A stretch of 64,000 bases of DNA, from positions 1-64,000 of the forward strand of contig JAUIBR010000028.1 of the NCBI GenBank assembly GCA_030427705.1, in the 5' to 3' direction. The position numbers and the translations under genes were made by a program. How positions within the stretch are numbered: position 1 is the first letter of the stretch; each line of letters begins with the position of its first letter. This DNA comes from a bacterium. GTDB taxonomy: Bacteria > Myxococcota_A > Bradymonadia > Bradymonadales > Bradymonadaceae. Under the pieces are notes generated by a model. It was not told where the DNA came from and made no database searches. It saw only the letters and a list, made by a program, of their open reading frames with translations. Of this stretch, positions 15,978 to 25,441 are shown piece after piece.

Positions 15978-18900
15978 ATGCGCGCTCGCGTCTTGCTGCT
16001 GCTCTATGTCTTGCTCATGCTTTTGCCCGGCACGGCTTGGGCGGCCGATATCTACGGGACCGTCCGACTCGCCGAAACCGACCAGCTGATTCCTAACGTT
16101 CTGATTTCATTGCAGGGACCTAACCAGACGATGTCTGGGCGCACTGACCTGACTGGTGTTTTCGAGTTCGAAGACCTGCAACCTGGCAATTACGAGGTCG
16201 CGATCGCGGGCCACGGGACCATCCCAGACCTGACGCAAGAGGTGATGCTTGAGGCAGACAGCGTCGAGAAGGTCGAGTTCGTCATCGAGGGCGCGGTCGA
16301 AGAATGGGTCGACATTCGCGTCGACGTCCAGTGTGTGGTGTCGAACGTCTTTCTTGAAGGCGCCGTCATCACCGCGGACTTCTTCGGTTCTGGCGACGGT
16401 TCGGGTACTCCGACCGGCTCGTTCAACGTCACCACAAACAAGGACGGCGAAGCCGTGTTCGCCGGTGTCCCTCCGGGCACATATCGCTTTTCGGTAACCC
16501 ATCCGGATTGGGAGGACTACGTGCTCGAAGACCCGGTGACCATCACCGAGGAACACACGGTCTCGTTTTCGCTGGAGCCCATCTTCGAAACGCTCACGGT
16601 CTCGGCGTTTGCTCCCTCGCATCTCGGTGACGCGACAGGCCCAAGCAGCCTTGATGACATTCCAGGAGCCGCGATCACCCTCATCGGGTTGGATTTCAAA
16701 GACGATCCGGCAGATCCAGATGTCGACATGCTCCCGCCCAAGACACGGATTCGATACGAGCTTTGGGAGATTCCAGAAAACACATTCTTCATCCCCAGCG
16801 GGGTCATCTTCGGCAAGCTTCCACGTATCCCTTACCGCGTGGAGGTCAGACACCCGGCGTATGAGCCGTTTGACGGTTACATCTCGGTTGAGGAACTGAA
16901 AACGGGTGAGGTCGAGTTTGAAATGGACCGCATCGAATCGTCGCTAACTGTGCGAATCGATGACAGCAATTCCCCGCAGCCAATCAGCGCGATGTTGCTC
17001 TCGGGATCGACCGGTAACAACCGGGTGATTCTGGAAGGTCTGACTGGAACGACAACGGAACGCTTGAGTCGGACAGGCAACTTCAGCGATGTGAACGGCG
17101 AGACCGAGGTCACGTTCGATCGTTTGTTGCCCGGAAAATACCGTCTCAAAACGTATGCCTACTATATCCAGCAATGCGAGCGGTCACCCCATGTCGGGCT
17201 GACGCAATCGCTGCGACACGTCATCCCAACCGGCGAGTCGATTATCGAGATTGGGCTAGGCACGGATCAGGTTCACGAGGTCCCATGGGAGCCAGAACCA
17301 GCCAAAATCTCCGGCCGAGTCATTGAACACAGCCACGGGTTCAGTGACGGATATGAATATCCGGTCCACGCACCCGGAACGACGGTCGAATTCGTCGCGC
17401 ATTCAGAGGATGTGACGACGACGGCTTCAACCGAGATCTACTCGGCGACATTAGACGCCATGGGCAATTTCGCCCTCGAGGTGCCACCGTCTTGTTATGG
17501 CATTCGCATGCCATCGTTGACGCAATACAACGGCCACAAGGTCCGCACGACTGCATACAAGCGCGTCGACAGCATTCCGGATGTTCGCACGGAAGATCCA
17601 CCTGGAACCACCGGGGAGTTCAACTGGCCGCATCCGCTTCCGTGGCCACACACTGGCTATGACTTTGCCCGCGATGGGGTGCCGCTCGGTATCACATCCG
17701 AGGCTCGATACGACATCGAGCTTGTCTTGGATCGCAACGAGACACGCTACGAGCACCTCGTGCGATGGGAAGACTACGACTCGCTCATGTTGCCAACCGG
17801 GGACACGGGAATCGCCGCATGGCAGGTCGTCGAACCCACCATTCAAGTGAGCGGCTCAAGCCCGGATATCAAACGGTTGGATGCCGCTGCAAACGAAACA
17901 AAATGGTTGATTTCGTTGCCACCGGGCACCCACACGATCTCCACGGCGCATCCTGCCTACGATGTGCCTGATGTCATCGTGGATGTCCCGGCCTGGGGGG
18001 CGCCCGGCGTCCCGCCTGGGGTTGATCCGGACAGCACAGGGTATTTTTCGCCGCAGTCCTTAGAGCGACCATCGGCCGTCCTTGGAGAAGGCGGGGACAA
18101 TGTCGTGATCTTAGAGCATGTCTGGAACGGGAGTCAGTACAACAATCCTTCGTTCGTCCCTGGTCCCTATATCACCGAGATTCCAGGAATGTCGGGTCTG
18201 TTCTTCCGCGATGCGACATCTCGGCCCGGCGGCGCAACGACCTATCATGCGGCCGGTGGCGGATGGTGGTCTGCGCAGACAGTTTCCGGAGGGGCGTACG
18301 ACGTCTATGTCGGCGGCCCATCGGACAACACGAACTCGGCTCCGCCCGACCTTGGGCCAATTGAGTACACCGTCACGACGGTCGCTGAAGACGGGACGCC
18401 CATTGACGGTCTTGAGGTGCGATTGGGCGATAGTTCTATCGTGACCACCCCGTATACGGTCAGTTCTACGACAAGCGTTTTCATCTTGAATGTTGAAACA
18501 CCCGGTTGGACGCTTGTACGCGAAGAAGAGGCCGGCACGAGCGTCAGTCCGATTGCGGTCGAGCTGCGTGCCGTTGTCTACCGCACCGTCGATGTCACCG
18601 GCACAGTTACCTCCGACGGGGTAGCGCTAGAGGGTGCGGCGGTTTCAGTATGGAGCAGCGAAGGGGACCGACTCGGCCCGCCCGCCCGCACGGATTCAAG
18701 CGGGGCCTATTCGATTACAGCCGGGGCTCAACCTTTCTTTGTGATGGTGGATGACGCCGGTCACGAGCCCGTTCGCGACTACGTCGATGTACTCCCGACA
18801 GACACGCAAGTCACAGCTGATGTGGACCTTACGCGCACAGCGCCACCGATTGTGAACAGCTTCGAGATCGACAGAAACGGCCTGTTTCTCAGTGGTGTGC

Positions 18901-21842
18901 TGCTGAGCGGCGACCCATTAGGTATGGATGTTCGGAACGCGGCGAGCGACCTAACGGCGACGTGGACAGCCGACCTGTCAGGGGTCGCGCTATCGCGTGC
19001 CGTAACTCGCTTTCCGAACGAGCCTGGCCCCGACACGCTGAACTTCACTGATGAGATTGCCGAGGTTTGGTTGATGGGCGGAAACGTCTATCCACAAGAC
19101 GTGGAGTCCAAACCCGAAGACGTCCTTCCTGTCACATTCCCGGACCCATTTACCGGCCGCCAATTCAATGAAATGCGTACAACATATGGGCCAAACGCCG
19201 GTGAGCAGATCGTCTTCTCGCGAGGGGAACCTCAACCCGACGGCACATGGCAGGGCCAGCTGAAGCTGTGGGAAGTTCCGCCCGGTCCTCTAAATGCCAA
19301 AGTGGTTGTGATCAGTCAGACAGGCGCGGTTCGCGTGGTCGACTACGTTCCGCCGGCTGGCAAGTTGCCGCTCTTCGGAGCTAAGCTAAAACGGTGGGCG
19401 TCGGTAATTCTGGATACGATTGGCCTATTGACGTGGAAACCGGATGTCGACGCCTCGGAAGGCCTCTTCCCTGATAGCTCGATCGTCCCCTCAGGAAGCT
19501 ACGACGCGACTATCGGCAAAGTCCCAGGCAGTGGTGAATTGATCTACGACTTCAGCCTGGGCGCGAAACTGAAGTCGGGTAACGAAAACGCAAAGGGTGG
19601 GATCATCTCTGCCTTACCGAAGCAGCTTGGCGTTTCAGTCGGGGCTGGCGTCCAGATGGTCGCTGATGGCAGCAAGAACCAGGTCAAACTATCGGGCAAA
19701 GCGAGTGCGACCGTCTCGGTTTCCACGGAAGAATTTGCACCTGCGGTCCTCAAACGCGTCGGCCTGCTTCCACATTTGGAGGGTACATTCACTCAGAAAG
19801 CGTCCATCTCGGAGATTCAGAAGGTGAATCTGTTGGGTGGCGACAGCTGCATGACGGACGCGGATTGCCCCAACGCCTATTGTTTAGATGTTGGCGGATT
19901 GGAGCCGACCTGCTCCGAGGGAACCGATGACTACAAAGTGAAGTTGGGCGTTGGTGGATTGGGCACGATCCTGGCGAAGTTCCCCGCCAAGTTGATCATC
20001 AGGTATCTGGGCCCTCCCGGCGCGTTAATCGCTGCGATCATGAAGTTCACTGGTGCAGAAATCGGGGTGTATTCGAAGACGGCAATGGGTGTCGATGTCG
20101 CCATGAGCTTCATCACTGCCCCCGAAGAAGTTGGCGAGACGTTGCAGAGCCGATTACGTAGCAATTTCCTTGGACAGCAAGAAGTCACGGAGACAGCCGA
20201 CCCACTTCCAGACCCGAACGAACCGACGTACGAGCTCAAGTTCACGATCGGATTGGGTTGGGGCCTCTATTTCAAATCTGTAGGCGGAATCGTCTCGGGA
20301 GCAGCAGGCTTCAAAATAGGGGAGGCGAACAACATGACCGGAAATGGGGTTGAAGTGACCTTCAACACATCCAGCACACCGCTGCTGCGCCGAATCAAAG
20401 GCGCGGCGTCGATGGAAGCCAGCGTGAAAGTGAAGTTCGTGGGCTTGAGCCTCAGCAAGAACTGGCAAACGGTGGGCTTCCCGTTCGATCAGCAGTTTGC
20501 GTCTGACCCTGTCGGTTCTGTTGTATCTACCGCCTCTGACGACGAGACGATTCGTCCGCAAGATGCGGCTCCGGCCGTGTTCGGACCATCCGGTAGCACG
20601 TTGTTGACTGGTTTATTCGGCGGTGGCGCGAAGACAGTCTCGACATCTGGTGACCTGTTGGTGTTTACCCAGACGACTCCCCAAGGTGTGGATCTGGTTG
20701 GCTCGCAGTTGGTGACGAACGGATGGACCGAGCCTGCGCTGATCGAGTCAATGGGCGGCGTAACAGGCTTGGCACTGGGCAAGACGTCCAACGGCGAATG
20801 GCTTCTGGCCTATCCCGAGATTGCGGTGGACGATTTGGGGGACCCGCTTGCAGTCACACCGTTGCGCTTTGTCACGACCGTCAACGGCGCGGATTGGAGT
20901 GCACCACGTGATCTATTCAGTCACGATGGGGCGGTTATCGCGCCTCAGATCGCTCAGGCTGATGAATCGCTGTTGGTGGGATGGATTGCGCCTCGAGGCC
21001 ACTTCCTGTCCAAGAAACGCAGTCTGCATGTGTCCTGGTTTGACGGCAGCGAAATGTCGGACACCCAGGAGATTACCGATGGCCGGCTCAGTGATTTCGC
21101 ACTCGCCGGCACGACCGATGGCGGCGCTGTCGTTTGGACGGATGATCAAGGTGTGTATGTGCGTGAGTGGGATGGAGCCGCATGGGGCACCGACGCTGTC
21201 GTTCAGGATGGTGGAAACGCCATGGATGTCGCTGCGGTCTATGTCGGAAGTGACCTCGTCATCGCGGTTCCTCAGGGCTCCGGCGGTGTGGCGCTCTACA
21301 CGCAAAATGGAAGCGAATGGGAGAGCGTCACAACACTGGATGGCTCGATGCCGCGCTCGATTGAGGCACAGGCAACATCGGATGGTGTGGTCATCGCTTG
21401 GTTGGAAGGCACCGAAGTCGACAACATCTTCGTCGCATCGGTGGCCCTCGATGGCACGGTTAACGGCGATGTCGCGAGCCAATCTACCGCGGAAGGCGGC
21501 TACTTCAGTGAGCTTGGTTTGGCGCCAGTTCCCGGCAGTGACGAATTCCAGGTTTCCGTTGTGGACGATTCATCCACGCTCAGCAGTTTTGTCTTCTCAA
21601 GCGCTGGATTGGTTGATGGCGCAGAGATCACGGGCGTTCGAGAGCCCGGTGAAGTGGATCCAAACGCGGATCCCGAAAACAATGGTGGCGGCGAAAACAA
21701 TGGGAACGGCGGTGATGGCGAAGGTGGCAGCTCAGGTGGCGGTTGCGGTTGCACTACCGCTCCGGGTTCAGACGGCAGTGTCGTCTTGCTGTTGTTCGGG
21801 TTGATTGCGATTCGTCGCCGGAAGGTTCGAAACGCGGCCTAG
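15978..21842 (+). CDS. Giant exported protein with CarboxypepD_reg-like repeats and MYXO-CTERM-like tail
   Basis: 1954 residues. Signal peptide cleaved after AWA (residue 22). The N-terminal half is a string of CarboxypepD_reg/SpaA-like beta-sandwich repeats (IYGTVRLAETDQLIPNVLISL; VFEFEDLQPGNYEV; AVFAGVPPGTYRF; SGRVIEHSHG; VTGTVTSDGVALEGAAVSVW). A Cys pattern DSCMTDADCPNAYC lies near 1288. Residues ~1510-1880 have repeated WxA/P-W blades like a beta-propeller. An Asn/Gly linker leads to GGGCGCTT, a hydrophobic stretch and IRRRKVRN, resembling the MYXO-CTERM sorting signal cleaved at Cys. It is therefore probably surface-anchored. The ribosome site GAGAG is upstream. The stop shares CTAG with the convergent K+ channel gene. 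Confidence 0.85.
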   Translation: MRARVLLLLYVLLMLLPGTAWAADIYGTVRLAETDQLIPNVLISLQGPNQTMSGRTDLTGVFEFEDLQPGNYEVAIAGHGTIPDLTQEVMLEADSVEKVEFVIEGAVEEWVDIRVDVQCVVSNVFLEGAVITADFFGSGDGSGTPTGSFNVTTNKDGEAVFAGVPPGTYRFSVTHPDWEDYVLEDPVTITEEHTVSFSLEPIFETLTVSAFAPSHLGDATGPSSLDDIPGAAITLIGLDFKDDPADPDVDMLPPKTRIRYELWEIPENTFFIPSGVIFGKLPRIPYRVEVRHPAYEPFDGYISVEELKTGEVEFEMDRIESSLTVRIDDSNSPQPISAMLLSGSTGNNRVILEGLTGTTTERLSRTGNFSDVNGETEVTFDRLLPGKYRLKTYAYYIQQCERSPHVGLTQSLRHVIPTGESIIEIGLGTDQVHEVPWEPEPAKISGRVIEHSHGFSDGYEYPVHAPGTTVEFVAHSEDVTTTASTEIYSATLDAMGNFALEVPPSCYGIRMPSLTQYNGHKVRTTAYKRVDSIPDVRTEDPPGTTGEFNWPHPLPWPHTGYDFARDGVPLGITSEARYDIELVLDRNETRYEHLVRWEDYDSLMLPTGDTGIAAWQVVEPTIQVSGSSPDIKRLDAAANETKWLISLPPGTHTISTAHPAYDVPDVIVDVPAWGAPGVPPGVDPDSTGYFSPQSLERPSAVLGEGGDNVVILEHVWNGSQYNNPSFVPGPYITEIPGMSGLFFRDATSRPGGATTYHAAGGGWWSAQTVSGGAYDVYVGGPSDNTNSAPPDLGPIEYTVTTVAEDGTPIDGLEVRLGDSSIVTTPYTVSSTTSVFILNVETPGWTLVREEEAGTSVSPIAVELRAVVYRTVDVTGTVTSDGVALEGAAVSVWSSEGDRLGPPARTDSSGAYSITAGAQPFFVMVDDAGHEPVRDYVDVLPTDTQVTADVDLTRTAPPIVNSFEIDRNGLFLSGVLLSGDPLGMDVRNAASDLTATWTADLSGVALSRAVTRFPNEPGPDTLNFTDEIAEVWLMGGNVYPQDVESKPEDVLPVTFPDPFTGRQFNEMRTTYGPNAGEQIVFSRGEPQPDGTWQGQLKLWEVPPGPLNAKVVVISQTGAVRVVDYVPPAGKLPLFGAKLKRWASVILDTIGLLTWKPDVDASEGLFPDSSIVPSGSYDATIGKVPGSGELIYDFSLGAKLKSGNENAKGGIISALPKQLGVSVGAGVQMVADGSKNQVKLSGKASATVSVSTEEFAPAVLKRVGLLPHLEGTFTQKASISEIQKVNLLGGDSCMTDADCPNAYCLDVGGLEPTCSEGTDDYKVKLGVGGLGTILAKFPAKLIIRYLGPPGALIAAIMKFTGAEIGVYSKTAMGVDVAMSFITAPEEVGETLQSRLRSNFLGQQEVTETADPLPDPNEPTYELKFTIGLGWGLYFKSVGGIVSGAAGFKIGEANNMTGNGVEVTFNTSSTPLLRRIKGAASMEASVKVKFVGLSLSKNWQTVGFPFDQQFASDPVGSVVSTASDDETIRPQDAAPAVFGPSGSTLLTGLFGGGAKTVSTSGDLLVFTQTTPQGVDLVGSQLVTNGWTEPALIESMGGVTGLALGKTSNGEWLLAYPEIAVDDLGDPLAVTPLRFVTTVNGADWSAPRDLFSHDGAVIAPQIAQADESLLVGWIAPRGHFLSKKRSLHVSWFDGSEMSDTQEITDGRLSDFALAGTTDGGAVVWTDDQGVYVREWDGAAWGTDAVVQDGGNAMDVAAVYVGSDLVIAVPQGSGGVALYTQNGSEWESVTTLDGSMPRSIEAQATSDGVVIAWLEGTEVDNIFVASVALDGTVNGDVASQSTAEGGYFSELGLAPVPGSDEFQVSVVDDSSTLSSFVFSSAGLVDGAEITGVREPGEVDPNADPENNGGGENNGNGGDGEGGSSGGGCGCTTAPGSDGSVVLLLFGLIAIRRRKVRNAA

Positions 21843-23509
21843 GGATAGAGTTGATTGAGCGTCTCAAACTGTCGATTTGAGCCAATCAACAACAGCTCCA
21901 TGCCCGGCTCAAATCGAAATCCGGGATAAAGTTGCGTGACCGTTTCATCACCTTTTCTGACGGCGACCACGCTCATGCCCGTCTTGCGCCCAATCTGGCT
22001 TTCTTCCAGGCTCACACGGTCCAGAGAGGGTGTGATGGCAAATGGAAAGAGGTCGATTCCTTCACCCAGCACGGTCAGTGAGCGCCCGTGCAGCAACGAC
22101 GACACGGCATTGACGGCCAGCGTGACGTAGCTAAGGACAAAGTCCGCCCCGGCCCGGTGGATGGCGTCCAGGTTGCGCTCACTGGTTAGGCGACTGACGA
22201 TACGGATGTCTGGGTTCAACTGCCGGCAGTACGAGCTCAAAAAGATGTTCATCGCGTCGTCATTGGTGGTCAAAAGGACCGACGGCGCTTCCTCGATGCC
22301 GGCGGCTTTCACAAGCTCGTAGGCCGACGCATCCCCAACAAACGTCTGCTCGCACAGATGTTCCAGCCGTTTTGCCCGGTCAGCCTCGCGTTCAATGAGG
22401 TGGGCCGGGATGTTCTTGCGCTTGAGTGCACGCAGTGCCGACATCCCGACGGCACCACCGCCGATGACCAGCACAGGGTGCTGCTCATCATTATAGGGCT
22501 CAAACAGGTCATTCAACTGCTCAAGCTGGCCTTCGGTGCCCATGACGACCGGGACGCACGATGCCGTCAGCTCCATATCTGCTGCCGCGGTCTCGAATTT
22601 CCCTCGAACCCAGATTCCAATGATACTGACGCCCGTTTCCTGGCGAAGCTGCGTCTCGCGGACTGTCTTTCCCACCAACGGCGTTCCCAAGACTGGAAGC
22701 TCCGCAATGCGAAGGGACTCATACTCGCCGATTGGGTGAAGGCCCGTTTGGTCAGCATTTACGCGGTTGGCAAGCTGTTCGCCAAGCCAGCGTTTGATAG
22801 GCAGGACATGGTCGACGCCACTGAGCTCGAGCACGTCGATGGCGTCTTCATCCTCGGCAATTGCGGCGATCCTGACATCTGACGAAACCGCGCGTGCGGT
22901 AAGCGCGATATTTGTGTTCACGACATCATTGAGGTTCGCGACGATAAGCTTGGCCCGGTTGGCGCGCGCGGCTTCATAAGTCTGGCTGAGGTCGATATCT
23001 CCGACCAGAACATTGAGCCCATCCTGATGCGCAAAGGTCGCTTTCTGCGGGTCTGGCTCGATAATGGCGTATTCGATGTCGGCCGACTTCAACCAGTCGA
23101 CGAGCCCGCCCGAAACCACGTTCTGAGCGCAGATAATGACATGGTCTTCGGTATCGTCGGGCAGCTCTCTGGGCACGCGCGAGCGAATCTGCGCCTCAAG
23201 CCACGGCGCATAAAAGAAGCGGATGAAGGCGAACGGCAAGACGATGAGCAGCATCACGATGCCCGTCAAAAGCACGACAACGCTGAATGCTCGCCCCAAG
23301 TCGGATTCGAACGTGATGTCGCCAAACCCAAGCGTACTCATCACCGTGAGCGTCCAATACAGCCCCGTAATCCACGAATGGTCATGCCCCTCGTAGAGCA
23401 TGATGAAGTGGAACCCGATCGTGAAGATGATGATCACGACGACCAGCAGACCCACGAATTTCAGCAATAGCGGGAGATTCTGGCGAATCTCTCGATTCTT
23501 CAGAAACAC
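21839..23509 (-). CDS. Potassium channel with two RCK/TrkA domains
   Basis: 556 residues from GTG 23509. Two membrane helices flank a pore loop with selectivity filter TLGFGD (near residue 59-64), so this is a 2TM K+ channel. Two cytoplasmic RCK units follow, each with a Rossmann TrkA-N core (VIICAQNVVSGGLVDWL from ~125; VLVIGGGAVGMSALRAL from ~345) and a TrkA-C type segment (ITPSLDRVSLEESQIGRKTG...ELLLIGS) at the end. RCK domains gate such channels with nucleotides or ions. The two RCKs are fused in one polypeptide. Its stop overlaps the stop of the 1954-residue gene on the opposite strand by CTAG, leaving no intergenic terminator. Confidence 0.9.
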   Translation of the reverse strand: MFLKNREIRQNLPLLLKFVGLLVVVIIIFTIGFHFIMLYEGHDHSWITGLYWTLTVMSTLGFGDITFESDLGRAFSVVVLLTGIVMLLIVLPFAFIRFFYAPWLEAQIRSRVPRELPDDTEDHVIICAQNVVSGGLVDWLKSADIEYAIIEPDPQKATFAHQDGLNVLVGDIDLSQTYEAARANRAKLIVANLNDVVNTNIALTARAVSSDVRIAAIAEDEDAIDVLELSGVDHVLPIKRWLGEQLANRVNADQTGLHPIGEYESLRIAELPVLGTPLVGKTVRETQLRQETGVSIIGIWVRGKFETAAADMELTASCVPVVMGTEGQLEQLNDLFEPYNDEQHPVLVIGGGAVGMSALRALKRKNIPAHLIEREADRAKRLEHLCEQTFVGDASAYELVKAAGIEEAPSVLLTTNDDAMNIFLSSYCRQLNPDIRIVSRLTSERNLDAIHRAGADFVLSYVTLAVNAVSSLLHGRSLTVLGEGIDLFPFAITPSLDRVSLEESQIGRKTGMSVVAVRKGDETVTQLYPGFRFEPGMELLLIGSNRQFETLNQLYP

Positions 23510-23610
23510 GGAAAGCTGTACAGCAAGCGTCTTGATGGCAGTCCCTAAGTAGAGCTCAGTATTCGGTACTTAGTCCTTTGTATCTAATGAAGGATGCATG
23601 TGCTGCAAGT

Positions 23611-23922
23611 TTAGATGCCCATCGCACCGACCATGATGCCTGCAAACGCCAGTGTCCCAAGGACAAAAGTGATGCCGAAGAAACCCGCGGCCAGCCACGG
23701 CCGTCGTCGTTGAAGGGTGAGTCTTGAGGCGGCGACGACCAGCGGGAACCCAATGAAACCAAAGGGGAAGAGAAACAGCATGAAAGACGCGAGGTCATCG
23801 GCTGCCATCAGCGGATCGAGCGCGATGTAGAGGAACAACCCGCTCATCACGCAGAGCACCAGCATGCCTGCGGATATGAAGACAGACAGTGCAACAACTT
23901 TTGCGACGAATACCGCGTTCAT
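23611..23922 (-). CDS. Small membrane protein
   Basis: 103 residues from ATG 23922, chosen for AAGGA 5 nt upstream. Three hydrophobic segments (VVALSVFISAGMLVLCVMSGLFLYIAL, FMLFLFPFGFIGFPLVVAA, WLAAGFFGITFVLGTLAFAGIMVG). No family recognised. It lies between a strong terminator and the K+ channel gene and is probably its own unit or co-transcribed with the channel (100-bp gap). Confidence 0.6.
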   Translation of the reverse strand: MNAVFVAKVVALSVFISAGMLVLCVMSGLFLYIALDPLMAADDLASFMLFLFPFGFIGFPLVVAASRLTLQRRRPWLAAGFFGITFVLGTLAFAGIMVGAMGI

Positions 23923-23976
23923 GGAGTCCTTCGATTGGTGGAGCACAATTTCATCAATGGGATCCGGCACGTAAAC

Positions 23977-24006
23977 AAAAAAAACGCCCCATCGTTTGAT
24001 GGGGCG
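23977..24006 (-). terminator. Strong intrinsic terminator of the duplicated-domain lipoprotein gene
   Basis: On the minus strand a perfect 9-bp stem CGCCCCATC / GATGGGGCG (24006-23998 with 23993-23985, loop of 4) is followed by eight T residues (23984-23977). It lies 31 bp after the stop of the 24037-25233 gene. Confidence 0.93.
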
Positions 24007-24036
24007 CCTTACTAGCCGGGAATGTGTGTGCCTGGC

Positions 24037-25233
24037 TTATTCGGGAAGACGCACGCCGCAACGGTAGTGTTGATTGCAGGGGCCGTAGAGCGCGATGCAC
24101 CGCGTTTCGACCTTTGAGCATTCAAGTGGTCCGCCTGAGCTATAGCGCTCGATGTTGCCGGCGAAGCGACGGAAGCTATCGGATGTCGTTTCGTCAGTGC
24201 GCAAAGAGACTGCGATATGACCCGCTTGAGCGCGGTCGGTGTAGTCGTTGACGGCTTCAAAGCGTGCGCGGAATCGGCAGTCATCACCGTCACAGATGAG
24301 CTGGTTCGAGACGCCTGGCTGCGCGTTCAACGCGTCGGCGAGTTCGCCCATGACGTTGACTTCAAGGCCGTAGTCGGACTCATTTACCTGGACCAGCTCG
24401 CTAGCAACGATTGGCTCGGTACGAGCAGGCTTGGTGGTCTCAGCCTCGGTGTCTGGAAGACGAACGCGGCAGCGAATTGGCGTCGAGCACGAGTTGCCGT
24501 AGATCGCCACGCAGTGCGGAGGGTTTTCGACCTCTGCGCATTCCAGCGGGCCGCCAGTGCTGAACTGTTCGATGTTGCGTGCAAACCGTCGGAAGCCAGC
24601 ACTGTCAGTGGCTTCGTCACTTCGGAACGAAACAGCGACGTGACCGGCTTGTGCGCGGTCCGTGTAGTCGTTCAGGTCTTGGAAGCGATAGCGGAAGGTG
24701 CATGAGCCCGTCGCATCGTTGCATCGAAGTGCGTTCTCAACGCCGGGTTGGTTGCGCAGGTCTTGAGAGAGCTGACCGTGAACCACGATCTCGAACTCAG
24801 TCGAGAAGCGACCATCCACTTCGTTGACCTCAACCATCTGTGATGGGTCGGTGACGACCTGGATGCCATCGAAGGACTGCGCTTCAACACGGAAAGCTTC
24901 AAGCGCAGCGCGTCCGACGTATGAAACAGCGTCAAGTTCAGCCAACGTGGTGAACGAGCCTCGGCGGTTGCGTGTGTAGACGATGTTCTTGGCTGCGCGT
25001 GCGTTCAAAAATGCGTCCAGCTCCTCTTCCGAGTAGCTGTTTGCGATATCCAAGATTGCTTGCGTTTCCGCGGCGCTGAGACCGTTCAAAGAATCGGCTT
25101 TTCCGTCGATTCCAAACGTGCCGTTTTCAGGGTCAAGTGGCTCGTCACCAGTGGTATCAGTTGCGTCGCTGCAGCCGAATCCAAGAGCCAAAACCAGGAC
25201 AAAACCAAACTTCTTCCAAACTCGAAAATCCAT
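24037..25233 (-). CDS. Lipoprotein with HhH-like segment and two copies of a ~125-residue domain
   Basis: 398 residues from ATG 25233, with GAGGTGA at good spacing. Lipobox GFGC gives Cys21. Residues ~45-115 look like a helix-hairpin-helix 'competence-like' segment (LDAFLNARAAKNIVYTRNRR, FTTLAELDAVSYVGRAAL). Two homologous halves follow (about 130-265 and 280-398), each ending in DYTDRAQAGH(V/I)AVS, RRFA(R/G)NIE, GGPLEC and a Cys-bounded CVAIYG...CR(V)RLP unit, so the domain was duplicated within the gene. No known function. Likely outer-membrane. It ends at a strong terminator. Confidence 0.75.
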   Translation of the reverse strand: MDFRVWKKFGFVLVLALGFGCSDATDTTGDEPLDPENGTFGIDGKADSLNGLSAAETQAILDIANSYSEEELDAFLNARAAKNIVYTRNRRGSFTTLAELDAVSYVGRAALEAFRVEAQSFDGIQVVTDPSQMVEVNEVDGRFSTEFEIVVHGQLSQDLRNQPGVENALRCNDATGSCTFRYRFQDLNDYTDRAQAGHVAVSFRSDEATDSAGFRRFARNIEQFSTGGPLECAEVENPPHCVAIYGNSCSTPIRCRVRLPDTEAETTKPARTEPIVASELVQVNESDYGLEVNVMGELADALNAQPGVSNQLICDGDDCRFRARFEAVNDYTDRAQAGHIAVSLRTDETTSDSFRRFAGNIERYSSGGPLECSKVETRCIALYGPCNQHYRCGVRLPE

Positions 25234-25354
25234 CACTCACCTCATTGTCATTCAATAAAAAATCATCCGAACGAAAGGTAAGATAACGACCTGTTTGTTA
25301 ATTAAAATTGATACATTCTTACCCACCCATTCACAAAAACTAAACGATTGCCCT

Positions 25355-25405
25355 ACCCTAGCCCCCTAGCCCCCTAGCCCCCTAGCCCCCTAGCACTCTA
25401 GCCCT
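25355..25405 (+). repeat. CTAGCCCC tandem repeat in a divergent promoter region
   Basis: About five copies of CTAGCCCC (8-9 nt unit) followed by CTAGCACTCTAGCCCTT. It lies in the 208-bp space between the divergent starts at 25233 and 25442. The rest of that space is AT-rich and holds candidate promoter sequence for both sides, but no -10/-35 pair stands out. Confidence 0.85.
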
Positions 25406-25441
25406 TGAGTTGATTCCTCGATTGTGATACTGAACAAATGT

